A stretch of DNA of 64,000 nucleotides, from NCBI GenBank assembly GCA_946406115.1, contig OX291545.1, forward strand, positions 9,314,001-9,378,000, read 5' to 3'. Origin of the DNA: Apoda limacodes. Lineage: Eukaryota; Arthropoda; Insecta; Lepidoptera; Limacodidae. Each line of letters opens with the position of its first letter. The first letter of the stretch is position 1. Shown here piece by piece: positions 52,146 through 63,960 of the stretch. Both the position numbers and the translations under genes were made by a program. Under the pieces are notes generated by a model. The model was given only the letters and a program-made list of their open reading frames with translations. It searched no databases and was not told the DNA's origin.

Positions 52146-52859
52146 TTCTATTGTATTTGCTTAGTGTTGTATGACACGAACACATTCGAATTATTACCAT
52201 AATGGTTCCTTTTAGGGTTCCGTAGTCAACACGGAGCCGTTAAAGTTCTATCTGTTCATAGCTTAGACAGATCCTTAGTACTGTAAGCTGTGATTTGGCG
52301 TACATATCAATACGACATTTGGCAGCTTTGTGGGATAATGCGTTTAATAATCAAAGAAAAGCAATACCTAATGTAGGTATAACGCTAAATTATTCTTTGG
52401 AAAAGTGCTAATTTCGTAAAAAAAGTTAAAGTAGATACTTGGCTATTAAACAAATACATCAGCATTTATGGTCTTTAAATTTGTATTTATGAAAGCGCAC
52501 CGATTCATATAAAAACTCTGGATCAAACAAAACACACATGGGGTTAATATTTGCTAAGATGATATTATAATATGTTACATTATGTTAAGAATATCTTGGC
52601 ATACTTATTTTTTTTCATTCGCTGTTTAATTAATTTTAATGTATAATCAGTAAACAAATTATAGTATTATTGCGACATATGGGTCATTATGAAAATAATT
52701 ATCATTCTGTTGTTTTGGCGTTCAGTGTGTCGATGGTTTATATCTTAATATCACCCAATTTTATTGTGTATTGACGAAAACATATCTGTCCTATATTTTT
52801 ATTTGCATTGGCGTGAGAGTACCGATTTGTTTATTCTCTATTTGGGTCTCTGATAGCGA

Positions 52860-53311
52860 TAAAATTCGGCCAAGTGCGAATCGGACTTGGGAACGAAGGT
52901 TTCCGTAACATTAACAATAAAAACGGCAAAAATATCACCTTTGCTGTATGGGAGCCCCCCTTGAATATTTGTTTTATTTAAATTTTATTATTTATTTTTA
53001 AAGCGCATATATAAATAAATATTCTGTAAATATTACAAGCGTCTACCTGTTGCCGTTATCAATATCGAGCAAAAACGAGCAAAAAAAATCACGTTTGTTG
53101 TATACGAGCCCCTTTAAATATTTATTTTATCTTGTTTTTTAGTATTTGTTGTTATAGCAGCAACAGAAATACATCTTCTATGAAAATGTCAACTGTCTAA
53201 CTATCACGGTTCATGAGATACAGCCTGGTGATAGACGGACTGACGGACGGACAGCAGAGTCTTAGTAATAGGGTCCTGTTTTTTCCCTTTGGGTACGGAA
53301 CCCTAAAAAAA
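52860..53311 (+). repeat. Repeat G, uninterrupted full-length copy (about 450 bp)
   Basis: Starts TTCGGCCAAGTGCGAATCGG, then AAAAACGGCAAAAATATCAC, TATGGGAGCCCCC, GTTGCCGTTATCAATATCG, TTGTTGTTATAGCAGCAACAG-like phrases, CACGGTTCATGAGATACAGC CTGG, ACGGACGGACAGCAG, CTTAGTAATAGGG and GGGTACGGAACCCTAAAAAA. AGGGTTCCGTACC near its head and GGTACGGAACCCT at its tail form an inverted pair. No coding. Abundant in Lepidoptera by recollection; class uncertain. Confidence 0.75.
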
Positions 53312-53719
53312 CTTTAAAAGTTTTCGCGCGAGAGTTGGACACTTTCTTGCTTTTAACTATTTAGTAACGTTTTGAACAAAAGTTCTGTGACATTGGTGTT
53401 CTTTTGAATACTACTTCCTACAGCAAACCTTTGCACAAAACTGAAAAAAGTTGTCAGACTTTTTCATACAGGTATGAAAAGGCCGCTTTATCATGTAGAT
53501 GTAGAAGATACCTACTTATATTTTCATAATATATTTGGCCATTGTTGATGGCATAAAAAAAGGAAAAATCTTCGTCGAGATCTTTATCGCTCTAAGTTTC
53601 ATAATCAAGAACCTACAATAAAAAATAATTACACAACCCACTAGCATACGATAGGATCTGAATTTTGAGGACGACCGCTTGTTTCATGCTCAATGTTTAT
53701 ACAAATTTTTATATCCCTT

Positions 53720-53757
53720 CAAAATGTCGTAACCTTGCTGGTTACCACGACATTTTT
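53720..53757. repeat. Short hairpin
   Basis: AAAATGTCGTAACC, loop, GGTTACCACGACATTTT: stem of about 14 bp with one bulge. No U-run or context to call it a functional RNA. Confidence 0.4.
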
Positions 53758-53884
53758 GAGTAATAGTTTACAAATTAGACGCCGTTAATGCATTCGGTGT
53801 GCCCTAGACCTCGGCTCGCAAGGACTTGCTTAACAAGCAGTGTTTACATGACCCACTTGGCCAAAGCATAACGCAATAATTGCA

Positions 53885-53957
53885 AGCGTCCATAGGCTGC
53901 GGCGACCGCTTAACATCAGGCGGACCGCAAGCTTGTTTGCCACCTTAGTATATAAAA
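53885..53957 (+). repeat. LINE 3'-tail (family L)
   Basis: GCGTCCATAGGCTGCGGCG, ACCGCTTAACATCAGGCGG, GCTTGTTTGCCACCTTAGTA, TATAAAAAAAC: last 70 bp of the LINE. Confidence 0.7.
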
Positions 53958-55639
53958 AAACTAATATTTAAAATGAGAAAGTTTGTTAGTGCATTCTTCA
54001 CGCAGCCACAACAACTGAGCTGTTTTGGTTGAAAATGGAGATACCTTAAACCCAGACTTATAACATAGGCCAAAATATTGTCCTGAAATTTCCTGAAGTT
54101 TCCACAGGAGTAACTATATTATAACCGAATTCCTAAATTCTTTTATTAAATATTTCTACGCCGATTAAAAAAAAATCAACAACTGTGGGCAAAAGCTATT
54201 TAATTTTATTTACAGTACATAACTGCACTTAGGTACAGCTACCCAACTCGTGTAGTAGTTTACGCTTAGAACTTAACAATTTAGAGAATTGTAGGCTACT
54301 AACAGGCAACACAACTTTTCGGCCAACTCATTTATTCCCTGCATGGGTAACAAAGGTCAAATATTCGGCTGTGACAGTAGCTTAGCACGCTCGGGTTATC
54401 TACCTTATTGCGGAAGATTTACATTAAAAGATTTAGAACCTACGTGTATGCTCTAGGGTAGGTTGGCTATGCTTACCAATTTCCCACTGATAAAGAAGGG
54501 AACAATTAGGGATAGTACCTATAAATTTTCTTATATACAGACATATTACCACACACTTACATAAACATGTAGGAACTAGTAGAGGTAGGTCTTAGCACGA
54601 ATTCCGATGATATTAAAAAAGTGATGTAAATAATTCTGTACCTATTAAAAATACATAATTCTATTAACGTTCACACGTGGCGTTGTAATTGTTTACTTTA
54701 CGTCACTTTACTACTTATATAGAAACTTGTGCTTTACTTTACTTGTTTAGGTGATGATTGTAGCTCGCCTCAGGTTGTTTTGAAAATTTAGTTTTCTTTG
54801 CTACTTGGAGGTACGGCAACATGTTTTTCGCCCGTATGATTAATATGTAGGCGCATATTATATACGTTGGTATATGTATAGGTACTTATGCATAATTATG
54901 TGTCTTTATACTTCATAAAATACTAGCTCGAAAAGTGGCTCTTATAGCACTGGTTTTAGGTTTATAATGCAGATTATAAAAATAGTCACTTTTACTAATA
55001 GTTACCACCCAACAGCCAAAGGAATCTTGAAATCTCAATCAAGTCTTGAGCAGACTTTTTTTGCACATTTAAAAACTTTATGTGACATGGTTTTTGAATT
55101 ATTTCCAAAAATGTAAAAATAATACCATTCCATATATTATCCAAAACGGGTAAACACTCCATTCTTATTTTTTATTCAAAAAGCAAAACACTAGTTTTCA
55201 TAAAATAACTTTACATATGGCGGATTTTCGTACAACCCATGTGTCACCCTTATAAGAAATTTCTTGCTGAAGATCTCTACGTCATAAAATGAACTTATGT
55301 TCAAAATTTCATGTTTGTAGCTTCAGTAGCTCCGGCTGAACGTTGATTTGTAAGTAAACCATGTTCTTTTATATACAGTGACGAGCAAAAATAACTAGTC
55401 ACATATATAAACTACTATACGTTTATAGAGATTATCGATATATTTAACAATTTGATAATAAATAAATTCTCTATATCCACGTAGCTTTATTTAAATAGCT
55501 TCATAGACTAAAAAGTATGTTTTAAAAACTTTTGAAGTGCGTTATACACTGTTAGGTACATAGACACTAACTTCAAACTGTGACTCAGATTAGATTTCCG
55601 GAATTTTTTTTTTATTATTTTAGTTATTTCTACCTTTTT

Positions 55640-55935
55640 AGTGCATCTTTTTCAAGCCAGTTGCTTTCTTTTGTTAAAAGGTTTTATTTTTTACTTTTGA
55701 GTGACGAATTGATTTTTTTTGTCGTACACTAAAAACATCCATACTCGTAAAAAAAAAGTATACAATCATTAACATAAAAGGCATTTCAACAGTTACAAAT
55801 TATCAACATTTTTTTTTGACTAATAGTTATGGTTTAACATGGGAAGTATGCCCTTTTAAATAAAAAAAGATTTTGCAAGTCTATATATGACGGAGTTTTG
55901 CCCGAACATACATAAAAAAAATATAAACATCCGAA
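55640..55935 (+). repeat. Dispersed repeat R4, copy 3
   Basis: TTTACTTTTGAGTGACG, TCGTACACTAAAAACATCC, ACATGGGAAGTATGCCCTTT, TCTATATATGACGGAGTTTT, ATAAACATCCGAATC. Same order as 44640 and 394. Confidence 0.6.
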
Positions 55936-56167
55936 TCAGTTTCAGCTGCGTATATAATGAAATACCTACGACCATTTCATGAAATAGCCGGACATATCAT
56001 GAAGTGATCAATTCTAAGATCCGACATGTACATAAATAGCACTACTTGATACTTCGGGTTTCGCGACTAAATTCAGAAGTAGAAAGCGGCAATCCGCCGT
56101 TTTTCAGTATTCAGCACTGTAACGCCATCTATTGATAAGTGGGCGTCTTGACGAGTGCAGTCTTTAA

Positions 56168-56821
56168 CCTTAAAAAACCGGCCAAGTGCCAGTACAAGTT
56201 GGACTAGCGCACCGAGGGTTCCGTACCTACCACCATTTATGTAATCTACAAACACAAACAAAAATATTTTTATATTTGAGTTGGTTGAATGAAAGGTAAA
56301 TTACGAATTACGATTTATGACGTATTAAAAAAATCTACTTACCTACTTCTCGTTCAAACCAATTTTCGGTGGAAGTTTGCATAGTAATGTACATCATATA
56401 TTTTTTTTTAGTTTTATCATTCTCTTATTTTAGAAGTTACAGGGGGGGGAGACACTCATTTTACCACTTTGGAAGTGTCTCTCGCGCAAACTATTATAGT
56501 TTAGATATTAGATATTAGAAACCTCAATATAATTTTTAAAGAGCTATCCATAGATACCCCACACGTATGGGTTTGATGAAAAAAAATTTTTTGAGTTTCA
56601 GTTCTTAGTATGGGGAACCCCAAAAATTTATTGTTTTTTTTTCTAATTTTGTAAGAAAATCTTAATGCAGTTCACGGAATACATCTACTTACCAAATTTC
56701 AACAGTATAGTTCTTATAGTTTCAGAAAAAAGTGGCTGTGACATACGGACGGACAGACAGACAGACATGACGAATCTATAAGGGTTCCGTTTTTTGCCAT
56801 TTGGCTACGGAACCCTAAAAA
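56168..56821 (+). repeat. Repeat G variant (about 650 bp)
   Basis: The head ACCGGCCAAGTGCCAGTAC, GAGGGTTCCGTACCTACC and the tail CATACGGACGGACAGACAG, AGGGTTCCGTTTTTTGCC, GGCTACGGAACCCTAAAAA belong to repeat G. The middle differs (CCACACGTATGGGTTTGATG, GGGGGGGAGACACTCATTTT). Confidence 0.6.
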
Positions 56822-57716
56822 CGAGGCGATAAAATAGTAGTGTGCGTGATTGATTAATTAGTAATCATTGCAAACAAACCCCTTTGTTTGTTATTGTGTT
56901 AACACTGTTAAGAACTTAAACCTTACATTTGTACAGAAAATCCGACTGAAATTTATCATGTTCTACCTCAAATCCAGACTCTGACAAAAAAGGAAGAAAA
57001 AATTAAGAAAACATGAAAGTACTTTTGCTCGATAAATAAACCTACTTTAATTCCTTTTTAATTTTTGTTGGCAAAGAAATAGCCAAAGTTATCTTCATAC
57101 ATACAATTTACTTGCTTTAGAACTTTGGTAAATTATTTGTTGTTGTATTGCAATAAAACCTTCGGTGAGTTGAGATCAAATGTCCCACTTACGCACGCTT
57201 GGTTACATTTACAATTCGCATGTCGTCCTTGTCTTTTCTCAATTTAACTGAGATACTGCCTCTTAACTGACATGTAGGGAAAAATTAAATTCATTAAGTA
57301 GATTTACAAGGTTTTTTTATTAATTAACCTATTTTTTTTTTTTTTTGTGTAAATTTGACTCTTGTGTGTATGAATGTTTTTAGAGGTAGACTATAGTAGG
57401 AATGAAAAAACACTTATAAAGTGCATGATTATAGCTACCATCTAAACGGTCAGCTAATTAAAGAGATTTTGATCAGCTCTAAAATGTATTTTGTCATCCA
57501 ACAAAGTTAATGGAGCGGCTTCTAGTAGTCAGCAAAATAACAAAATGGCAGCCTCGAAATCGATTTTGTTAGGAAATTAAATAATAAATTAAGTATCTGT
57601 AGCAGTATTAGCAGCAAATTGTGATTTTATCATATTTTGGCAAGCTGTAAAATTATTTTTGATTTGCTAATCATACAAAAAGTGCCAAGTTACATAGGCG
57701 CGATTTATTATAAGCT

Positions 57717-58025
57717 TTTGCCCGAGGCGCTGCCCGCCCTAAATTTGGTTATCAGCGTGGGATTCTTACGGCACATCCTTGATTAAACTAAAGAAGTTTG
57801 TTATAGCAAGCTATAGCTGCAGTTATTTTTCGTTCGTGGAATTTGGCTATATTAATTCTGTGGGAACTTTTCAATTTTCCGTGATGAAAAATAGTCTGGT
57901 TCTTATTCCAGGACCTAAACTATATTAGTGCCAAGTTTCATTAAGACTGTGACATAGAGATGGACGAACATAATGAAATTATAAAGGTTCCGTTTTTGCC
58001 AGTCGGCTACTGAACCCTTTCCCTC
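57717..58025 (+). repeat. Dispersed repeat H, copy 3, followed by a repeat-G-like end
   Basis: GCCCGCCCTAAATTTGGTTA, TCAGCGTGGGATTC, AAGTTTGTTATAGCAAGC, AGTTATTTTTCGTTCG, then AGGTTCCGTTTTTGCCAGTC GGCTACTGAACCC at 57985-58018. Confidence 0.55.
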
Positions 58026-59189
58026 AATGACCCAATGACATTTCAAAAGTTTTATCTTTATATTTTTTATTTAAACTTTTAGAAGACAGGTTAATGTCAT
58101 AAACCATTTTAACTTCTAACCAAGAATTACTATTCATGTAAACCATTTTTATTATTGTTACTCATATGCATGGAATAAGAAAAAAAGGAAATATCTGAAT
58201 CTTAAATACCTTTCTTCATTCAAACTTGAGGTCAGGCGAAATTGAGCTTTGTATTTAAATTGAGTTACAATTGAAGAAGGTCTTTGAAGACTTGTTTTAG
58301 CTTTTAGTGTGTCATTAGTCCATTGCTCGTTACCTAACGTTTCCCGTCCAAGTCGGTCTGCTTGCGTATAGTTGCATAACCAATGTATACACACTTCCTG
58401 CGGTTCGCAGGCCAAACTTAGTACACCGGTCACTACACAGACAGACTTACTGTTGGTACTTCCTTTTTGGAAACCTCATAAAAACAGAAAATATGGCACA
58501 AATCGACACTCAAAAAAAAAAACCCGTAATTAAAAAAAACTTGGAATGAAAACAAGTCAACAAAACTTGCATTTGACCCATTTTTTTTCTTTATCAAAAA
58601 TTTTAAGAAAATTATTCTTGTTTTATATTTATATAATTTAATTACTAAGAAATATAAAAAATTATTTAAGGTAGTAAGTATTATCTTAATTTTTTTTTCT
58701 AATAATTCATTTCCAAAATATTTATTTGCATGTCTGTATATTAAGATGCATAAAACAAGAAATGTTATCGTCAGCTCAGATTATTAAGATAAATGAGATC
58801 TAATTAACAAAAATTGTTGATTTTGACCATTTTTAATATTTGGTCAATGTCCATAAAAAGTATTGTCTCTATTTCTGTTCATATCATAGTGAAGTAGAAC
58901 TTTTATATTTCAAAATGTGATAATTTTTTTTATTTTTTATTTTTAAGTTTCTTTTATTTTTTCCATAGTAAGGTTCTATTAGTTAGTACTTAGTTTTATT
59001 TTCCATACATATTATCTAGACTTCATGTAATGCTTAGTCTTTGCGATGAAAAATCGTGTAGAATTCTATTTCAATCATTGTGATTTTCTGAAGCACTAAA
59101 TTTAAACTTTATAGTCTTGTATGTATAATAAAGAGAAAAAATATCTTTGTTAGAAAAATCGTAAATATAACTAAAATTCTGATTGTTGA

Positions 59190-59395
59190 ACTATTTAACC
59201 TCCTTATCAGCCTCATACGTCCCCACTGGTGGGGCACGGCCTACCCTCAACGAGGGTGATTCGGGCCATAGTCCACACGCGGGCCCAGTGCGGATTGTAG
59301 ACTTGGTTTCATTGGTACATGCCGGGTCTCGAACCTCCACCACTCTAGACGCAATGTGAAATCGAAACCCCTCGGTCACCACCGACGTTAACTAT
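59190..59395 (-). repeat. tRNA-like SINE, reversed, well preserved head
   Basis: Complement shows CGTCGGTGGTGACCGAGGGG (A-box side), GGAGGTTCGAGACCCGGC (B box), TGTACCAATGAAACC, TCCGCACTGGGCCCGCGTG and CTCGTTGAGGGTAGGCCGTG. Shorter than the 37249 copy: the middle A-rich part is missing. Confidence 0.65.
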
Positions 59396-59569
59396 TTAAC
59401 CTAATACTGCTCAATCCTGACTTTCTAGATCTAGATAGATCGTCAGGAATCGGTAAGAGGGGTGTATATACGTGTCCTGGGTCTTTTAATTCACCGGATA
59501 TTTCTTTAGAGCTGGTAACGTGTGGGAAATATTTATAGCCACCTTAGTATAGATATACTGCATTAGAAC

Positions 59570-59730
59570 CAGTGTTGCAACGATAGGCTCACCCCCTGTC
59601 ACGCGGGACTATAGTGGTTGGTGAAACGATGGTATCGCACATTATGATGTGTTTGAGTGTCCAGCCACTGGTCGTGGTTACCCCCTTTTGGGAAAAAAAC
59701 CGTGAAGATACACATACATACATTTAGTAA
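59570..59730 (+). repeat. Repeat P, longer copy
   Basis: ACCAGTGTTGCAACGATAGG, CTCACCCCCTGTCACGCGGG, ACATTATGATGTG, GTCCAGCCACTGGTCG, AAAACCGTGAAGATACACAT. Order as at 49005. The reverse phrase TAGTCCTGCGTGACAGGTGG lies at 61781. Confidence 0.55.
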
Positions 59731-60447
59731 AAACTGTCCCTGATTAAAAAAATATTAAGGCTGGATCCTTGTTTAAGATATACAATTGTACAAGAATTGT
59801 TATAAATAATAAAACGCAATATTTTGTAGGCCTGTTTTCTATCTATCTCCATTTTAAATAGCTCAATCTACTTCCTAGCAACTTATCATATCATAACACA
59901 AACATCTAAAGCATAATTACATTAACTAAGTATGTTTTATAATCATTATAAATACCAAAAAAATCTAAGTTGAATGGAATTAGCCACATGGGCGGTGTCG
60001 GTGACGCGCGCAACCTACTGATAACTAAACGGGGCTGTGTCAAAGTGCACGGCTGGTATCTCCGTCCGATAGGGTATCTGCGGACAGAGGTCTGTGTTGT
60101 TGACTGCGCTGTTGTCACTCGATAAATAGTCCACAACTACACTCCTCTTGTTTGTTGCATATTTTACTTAATTATTTGTTTTTATGTTTCCTTCAGTCTC
60201 ACCAACTTAGTCATGTATGGAGTTTAGGAAATTATGCTAATTCTGCTAAATATGTACACTTTGTTAAAGCTAGCCTGTTGTTGTTGACGCTATATGTTTA
60301 AACTTTTTTGATATCCGGGGGTTACTCTGTACAACAATTTCATTTTAAATCAAATGTAAATTCGAATGATCTTGTATATGTACTATGTATTTATACAATA
60401 TTTATACTACAATTTGCGTTTAGTATTGAGCAATTTCGAATTATGGC

Positions 60448-60621
60448 ATTTTAAGTTGTTTCTCTGCTGGCTCAAAATTTTAAGTTGCTTCTCTGCTGGC
60501 TCAAAATTTTAAGTTGTTTCTCTGCTGGCTCAAAATTTTAAGTTGTTTTTCTGCTGGCTCAAAATTTTAAGTTGTTTCTCTGCTGGCTCAAAATTTTAAG
60601 TTGTTTCTCTGCTGGCTCAAA
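60448..60621 (+). repeat. Tandem repeat, 29-bp unit x6
   Basis: Unit ATTTTAAGTTGTTTCTCTGC TGGCTCAAA, six head-to-tail copies with only two base changes. No spacers, so it is a minisatellite and not a CRISPR array. Confidence 0.95.
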
Positions 60622-61554
60622 AAGGAGGAAGCTTATTTTGAAAAGTCTGGAGTAATCCAGTCTCTAGTTTTTTAACATTAAATACAAAATAAAAAAAAAC
60701 ACCATAAAAAGGCAAAGGTTTGTTATACTTACTATACATATAAAATTTTATGATAGGCAACTTATTTTAGTAATTATGGGATTAGAAGTTAAAAAAACTA
60801 TCATAAACCGTGAATTAACTACCACTACAAAAAAATTGTTTAACTTATAAAATTAATTCCTGCTTAAAAATGTTAAGTGAATAAGTCATAAATACCTCAA
60901 AACCACATTTTACTTTTACCTGCTTTAATCTTAAAGCAAACGTCAGGCGTGAACAGTCATTGGATAGGTGACCGCTCGGCTCTGGTGGCACATTTTTCTC
61001 AGCCGTGCTTCGCAGAGCCCGTTAAACCGACAATCCAGACTGTCATCATATTACGACAGCAGTTGTAGCTTGAAAACTCTGGCCCCTAATTTGATAACTT
61101 CCAGTAATCGCCATTGGGCTAGCGCGGCGGCTAGAGCCTACACATCCTTTTGTCAAATACAAAAAGCGCTTAATTAGAGTGGTTACGGACCACAGTTATT
61201 ATCGTACAAGAGCGTCCTTTTTATCAGAAAAAATGGGAATTTTAAAAACATTTACGACTATTCATGACAGGTAGCTTACTACGTTTTTACATGACCGGCG
61301 TTAAAGAAACGACATAGATCCTTGTGCTAAGTGATTTATCCTTTGTTTTGTTTACGAATGCAAATACTGCAGATCTTACACGCGTAATGTCTGCTCGTTA
61401 GTCACCTTCAGTGTCAACTTCAATGAAATTGTATTCTGATGTCGTCGTACGTTTATTGATAGTTAAGTAGCTAAGTGTCCCGCGCGTGATACCCATGCAA
61501 TTTAATTTCTTTTACTCGTTTTTATTTTTGAGGAACCTGTGGGTACAGAGCGCG

Positions 61555-61739
61555 CCACGTAAAAAAGAGACTTGGCGAGCGGTAGAAGTGGGGTCTTTGC
61601 GCAGTTGCACAGTCACTCACATAGTTATAAGTTTATTAAAATGAGGTGCGTGCGTTGTCGCCGTACCGCACCCTTCCCCTTCGCCCCTCTGCGTAAGGGA
61701 CCTATAAACACGTGGTGTGCAAAGTCTCTTCTTACGTGG
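61555..61739. mobile_element. GC-rich MITE-like element with about 19-bp inverted ends
   Basis: CCACGTAAAAAAGAGACTTG at the left and CAAAGTCTCTTCTTACGTGG at the right. About 185 bp, GC-richer than its surroundings, with CGTGCGTTGTCGCCGTACCG inside. An AG run follows. No clear target duplication; no other copy in the window. Confidence 0.5.
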
Positions 61740-61779
61740 TAGAGAGAGAGAGTCAGGATACGCACCAAATCAAATACTT

Positions 61780-61830
61780 TAGTCCTGCGTGACAGGTGGT
61801 GAGCCCAGGCTCCTGAACTACTGTGGCTTT
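61780..61830 (-). repeat. Repeat P, short reversed fragment
   Basis: TTTAGTCCTGCGTGACAGGT GGTGAGCCCAGGCTCC is the complement of repeat P phrases at 47140 and 59595. Confidence 0.5.
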
Positions 61831-62621
61831 ATATATGTCTCATAAATCTAAATCACCAGCTTTCTAGTAATTAGTGGTAAAGTGAAAGACCAGGGACGGA
61901 ATAATATACCCCTTTGCCAGTTCTCGACATAGGTACTATGAGAAGGTTACAAAGTTAGTATCTGATAGGGAAATCTATGCTAAATTTTAGGTTCTAGATC
62001 GGAGGTTCCAAGACTTTTTTTTTCATAGACCTGTCATAATCGCTGAGCTTCTTAAAATATCATGTGTCTACATTGATAGGTGGAGTCAAGCCAACATTTT
62101 AGTTCTTCACTATCGAAAGCAGATAAATCTTCGTGTAGTGAGGGCACTTACTAATTGTGAACCCCCATTTTTTGTCACGTCGAGTCTCCCGTGGACCCCT
62201 GGACCACTTTGGGAACTACTGTTCTAGGACATTTATAACTGTGTACCTACTTTTACTGAGGGTAGGTTCAAGCGTAGATGATAAGGATGAGACGGTATCT
62301 AGGATAATATATTTCTTATTTATACAGGTAAATAATAGAGGTTGAATTAAAAAAATTGCATTCTTAGTAGATGCATATATTATACAACTTTACCGTTGTT
62401 AAAATTGTATTGTTCTTGATTTATCAGTTTAGACTAAATTCATGTAGTTTTTAGTCAGTGAGAACTGTATGTATCATGTAGTTATGGGCTATTTTTCTTT
62501 TATTTCTTTTTTTCTATTAAAAGTAAATGAAAAAATGAAATGTAAATGTAAGAGAAAGTAAATTAAAATGTTAAAGTTGTAGCTAGAGCTTTGTATAAAG
62601 ACTAACGCAAGGCTATATAAC

Positions 62622-62985
62622 TCAGTGGCGGCGGCGTAGGCGTAAGCAGGTGACACCCCTCGGAGCAAAATATGGTGTCAGTCAACCCAACTGCACATGA
62701 CCAAAGCCTTGTGCCACAAATTGAAAAAACTATCAAATACATTTATCTAATTTGTTATATTATAGCATATTATTATTATGTTCTCAATATTGCCATATAA
62801 CATTGAAAAAATAATATAAAATAGTTAAGTACACTTTTTTCTATTGAGACACAATAAACGTTAGATTTTATTTCCAAAAAATAAATATGTGTAATCAGCT
62901 CAATAATGAGGCGTCACCAATCAAAGGGTAATTGATATATATTACGGGCAACCCCTCTCTGCATGCTCCTGGCTTCGTCACTGCC
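62622..62985. repeat. Weak candidate MITE with CAGTG ends
   Basis: CAGTGGCGGCGGCGTAGGCG near the left, and the complement of CTGGCTTCGTCACTG at the right. ACCCCTC appears near both ends in opposite senses. No target duplication seen; borders unsure. Confidence 0.25.
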
Positions 62986-63669
62986 AAGACTAATAAATAA
63001 TCGTGTGCAGGTAAATAATAATTAACCTAACCTGTTTGCGGAGGATTTGCAATCGCTAGAACCAGGTCGCCCGGTGTCGGGAAATGTTGCTTGGGGAAAT
63101 TAGACGTCCGCTTTACGTCCAATAGGCTTTCATTAACCCTGATTCTGCTATGTTATTTTAGAGTCTATATCACAACTGTATTCGATTAGAGCGCTAATAA
63201 TCAGATCATTTGATGAATGCATATTAAATTCTCAGTAAAAGTGTTCCACACATACAACATGTTTAGGTCTTGTCTATTTAAAACGATTTTTTATTAATCA
63301 CAATCGAATTGAGCTAGTAAAATTGTTTTAAACGGCCTACTTAATTACCTATTATATGGTTTACTGCAAATCAACTATTTTAAATTCTGTAATTTCTCGT
63401 ATTTTCTATTGTTGCCTTTTGATTTAAAATTTAAGTCAGTAAACGGATACCTAGTACCTATGCAATGCAACCTCCTGCGATTGGTAAATCATTAAGCTGT
63501 GCCCTTACGATTAGGACTTAGGAGGGACTGTTTGTTGCTATTAATGAAACCATGAAATAGGTAGACCTACTGACATTGTGTTTTTATTCATACCATCTAC
63601 AATCTACATACATATATGTATACTTTTAGAAAATAAATTATTTATTTATGTTATAAGGTAGTTAGTATA

Positions 63670-63960
63670 CACTGTCTACAAACAGTGTCGCCCACGCACC
63701 CCTCCCCCAACACCTTTACCTACTTTATGAGACTATGAAGTCTAAATGTACCAACTGTTTTGTATGTATGTGTAATATTTACATAGTTTGAGACTATGAA
63801 GTCTAAATATACGAACTGTTTTGTATGTATGTGTAATATTTACATAGTTTATTGTTTATAACATACTAAATGACAGTTTTGCTCTGTACTTCATTACAAT
63901 ACACTTGTATACATTCTGGTGTTTTGTAGAACGTGCCAAGATTTAGTAGGCGTACTATAT
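63670..63960 (+). repeat. Block duplicated from upstream of the CRAL-TRIO exon (copy B)
   Basis: CACTGTCTACAAACAG, GCCCACGCACCCC, CATACTAAATGACAGTTTTG, CTCTGTACTT, GTGCCAAGATTTAGTAGGCG TACTATA. Same order as 50870-51075 with a tandem repeat added in the middle; similarity ends about 40 bp before the window does. Confidence 0.65.
63729..63850 (+). repeat. Tandem repeat, 61-bp unit x2
   Basis: GAGACTATGAAGTCTAAATG...TATTTACATAGTTT twice in a row with only two differences noticed (GTACCAAC / ATACGAAC). Present only in copy B of the duplicated block. Confidence 0.9.

Noticed and set aside
55378..55410. CAGTGACGAGCAAAAATAAC as a Tc1/mariner end
   Set aside because: Looks like a terminal repeat, but no matching inverted end or TA pair was found nearby.
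60448..60621. Regular 29-bp repeats as a CRISPR array
   Set aside because: Units are directly adjacent with no spacers, and the genome is eukaryotic.
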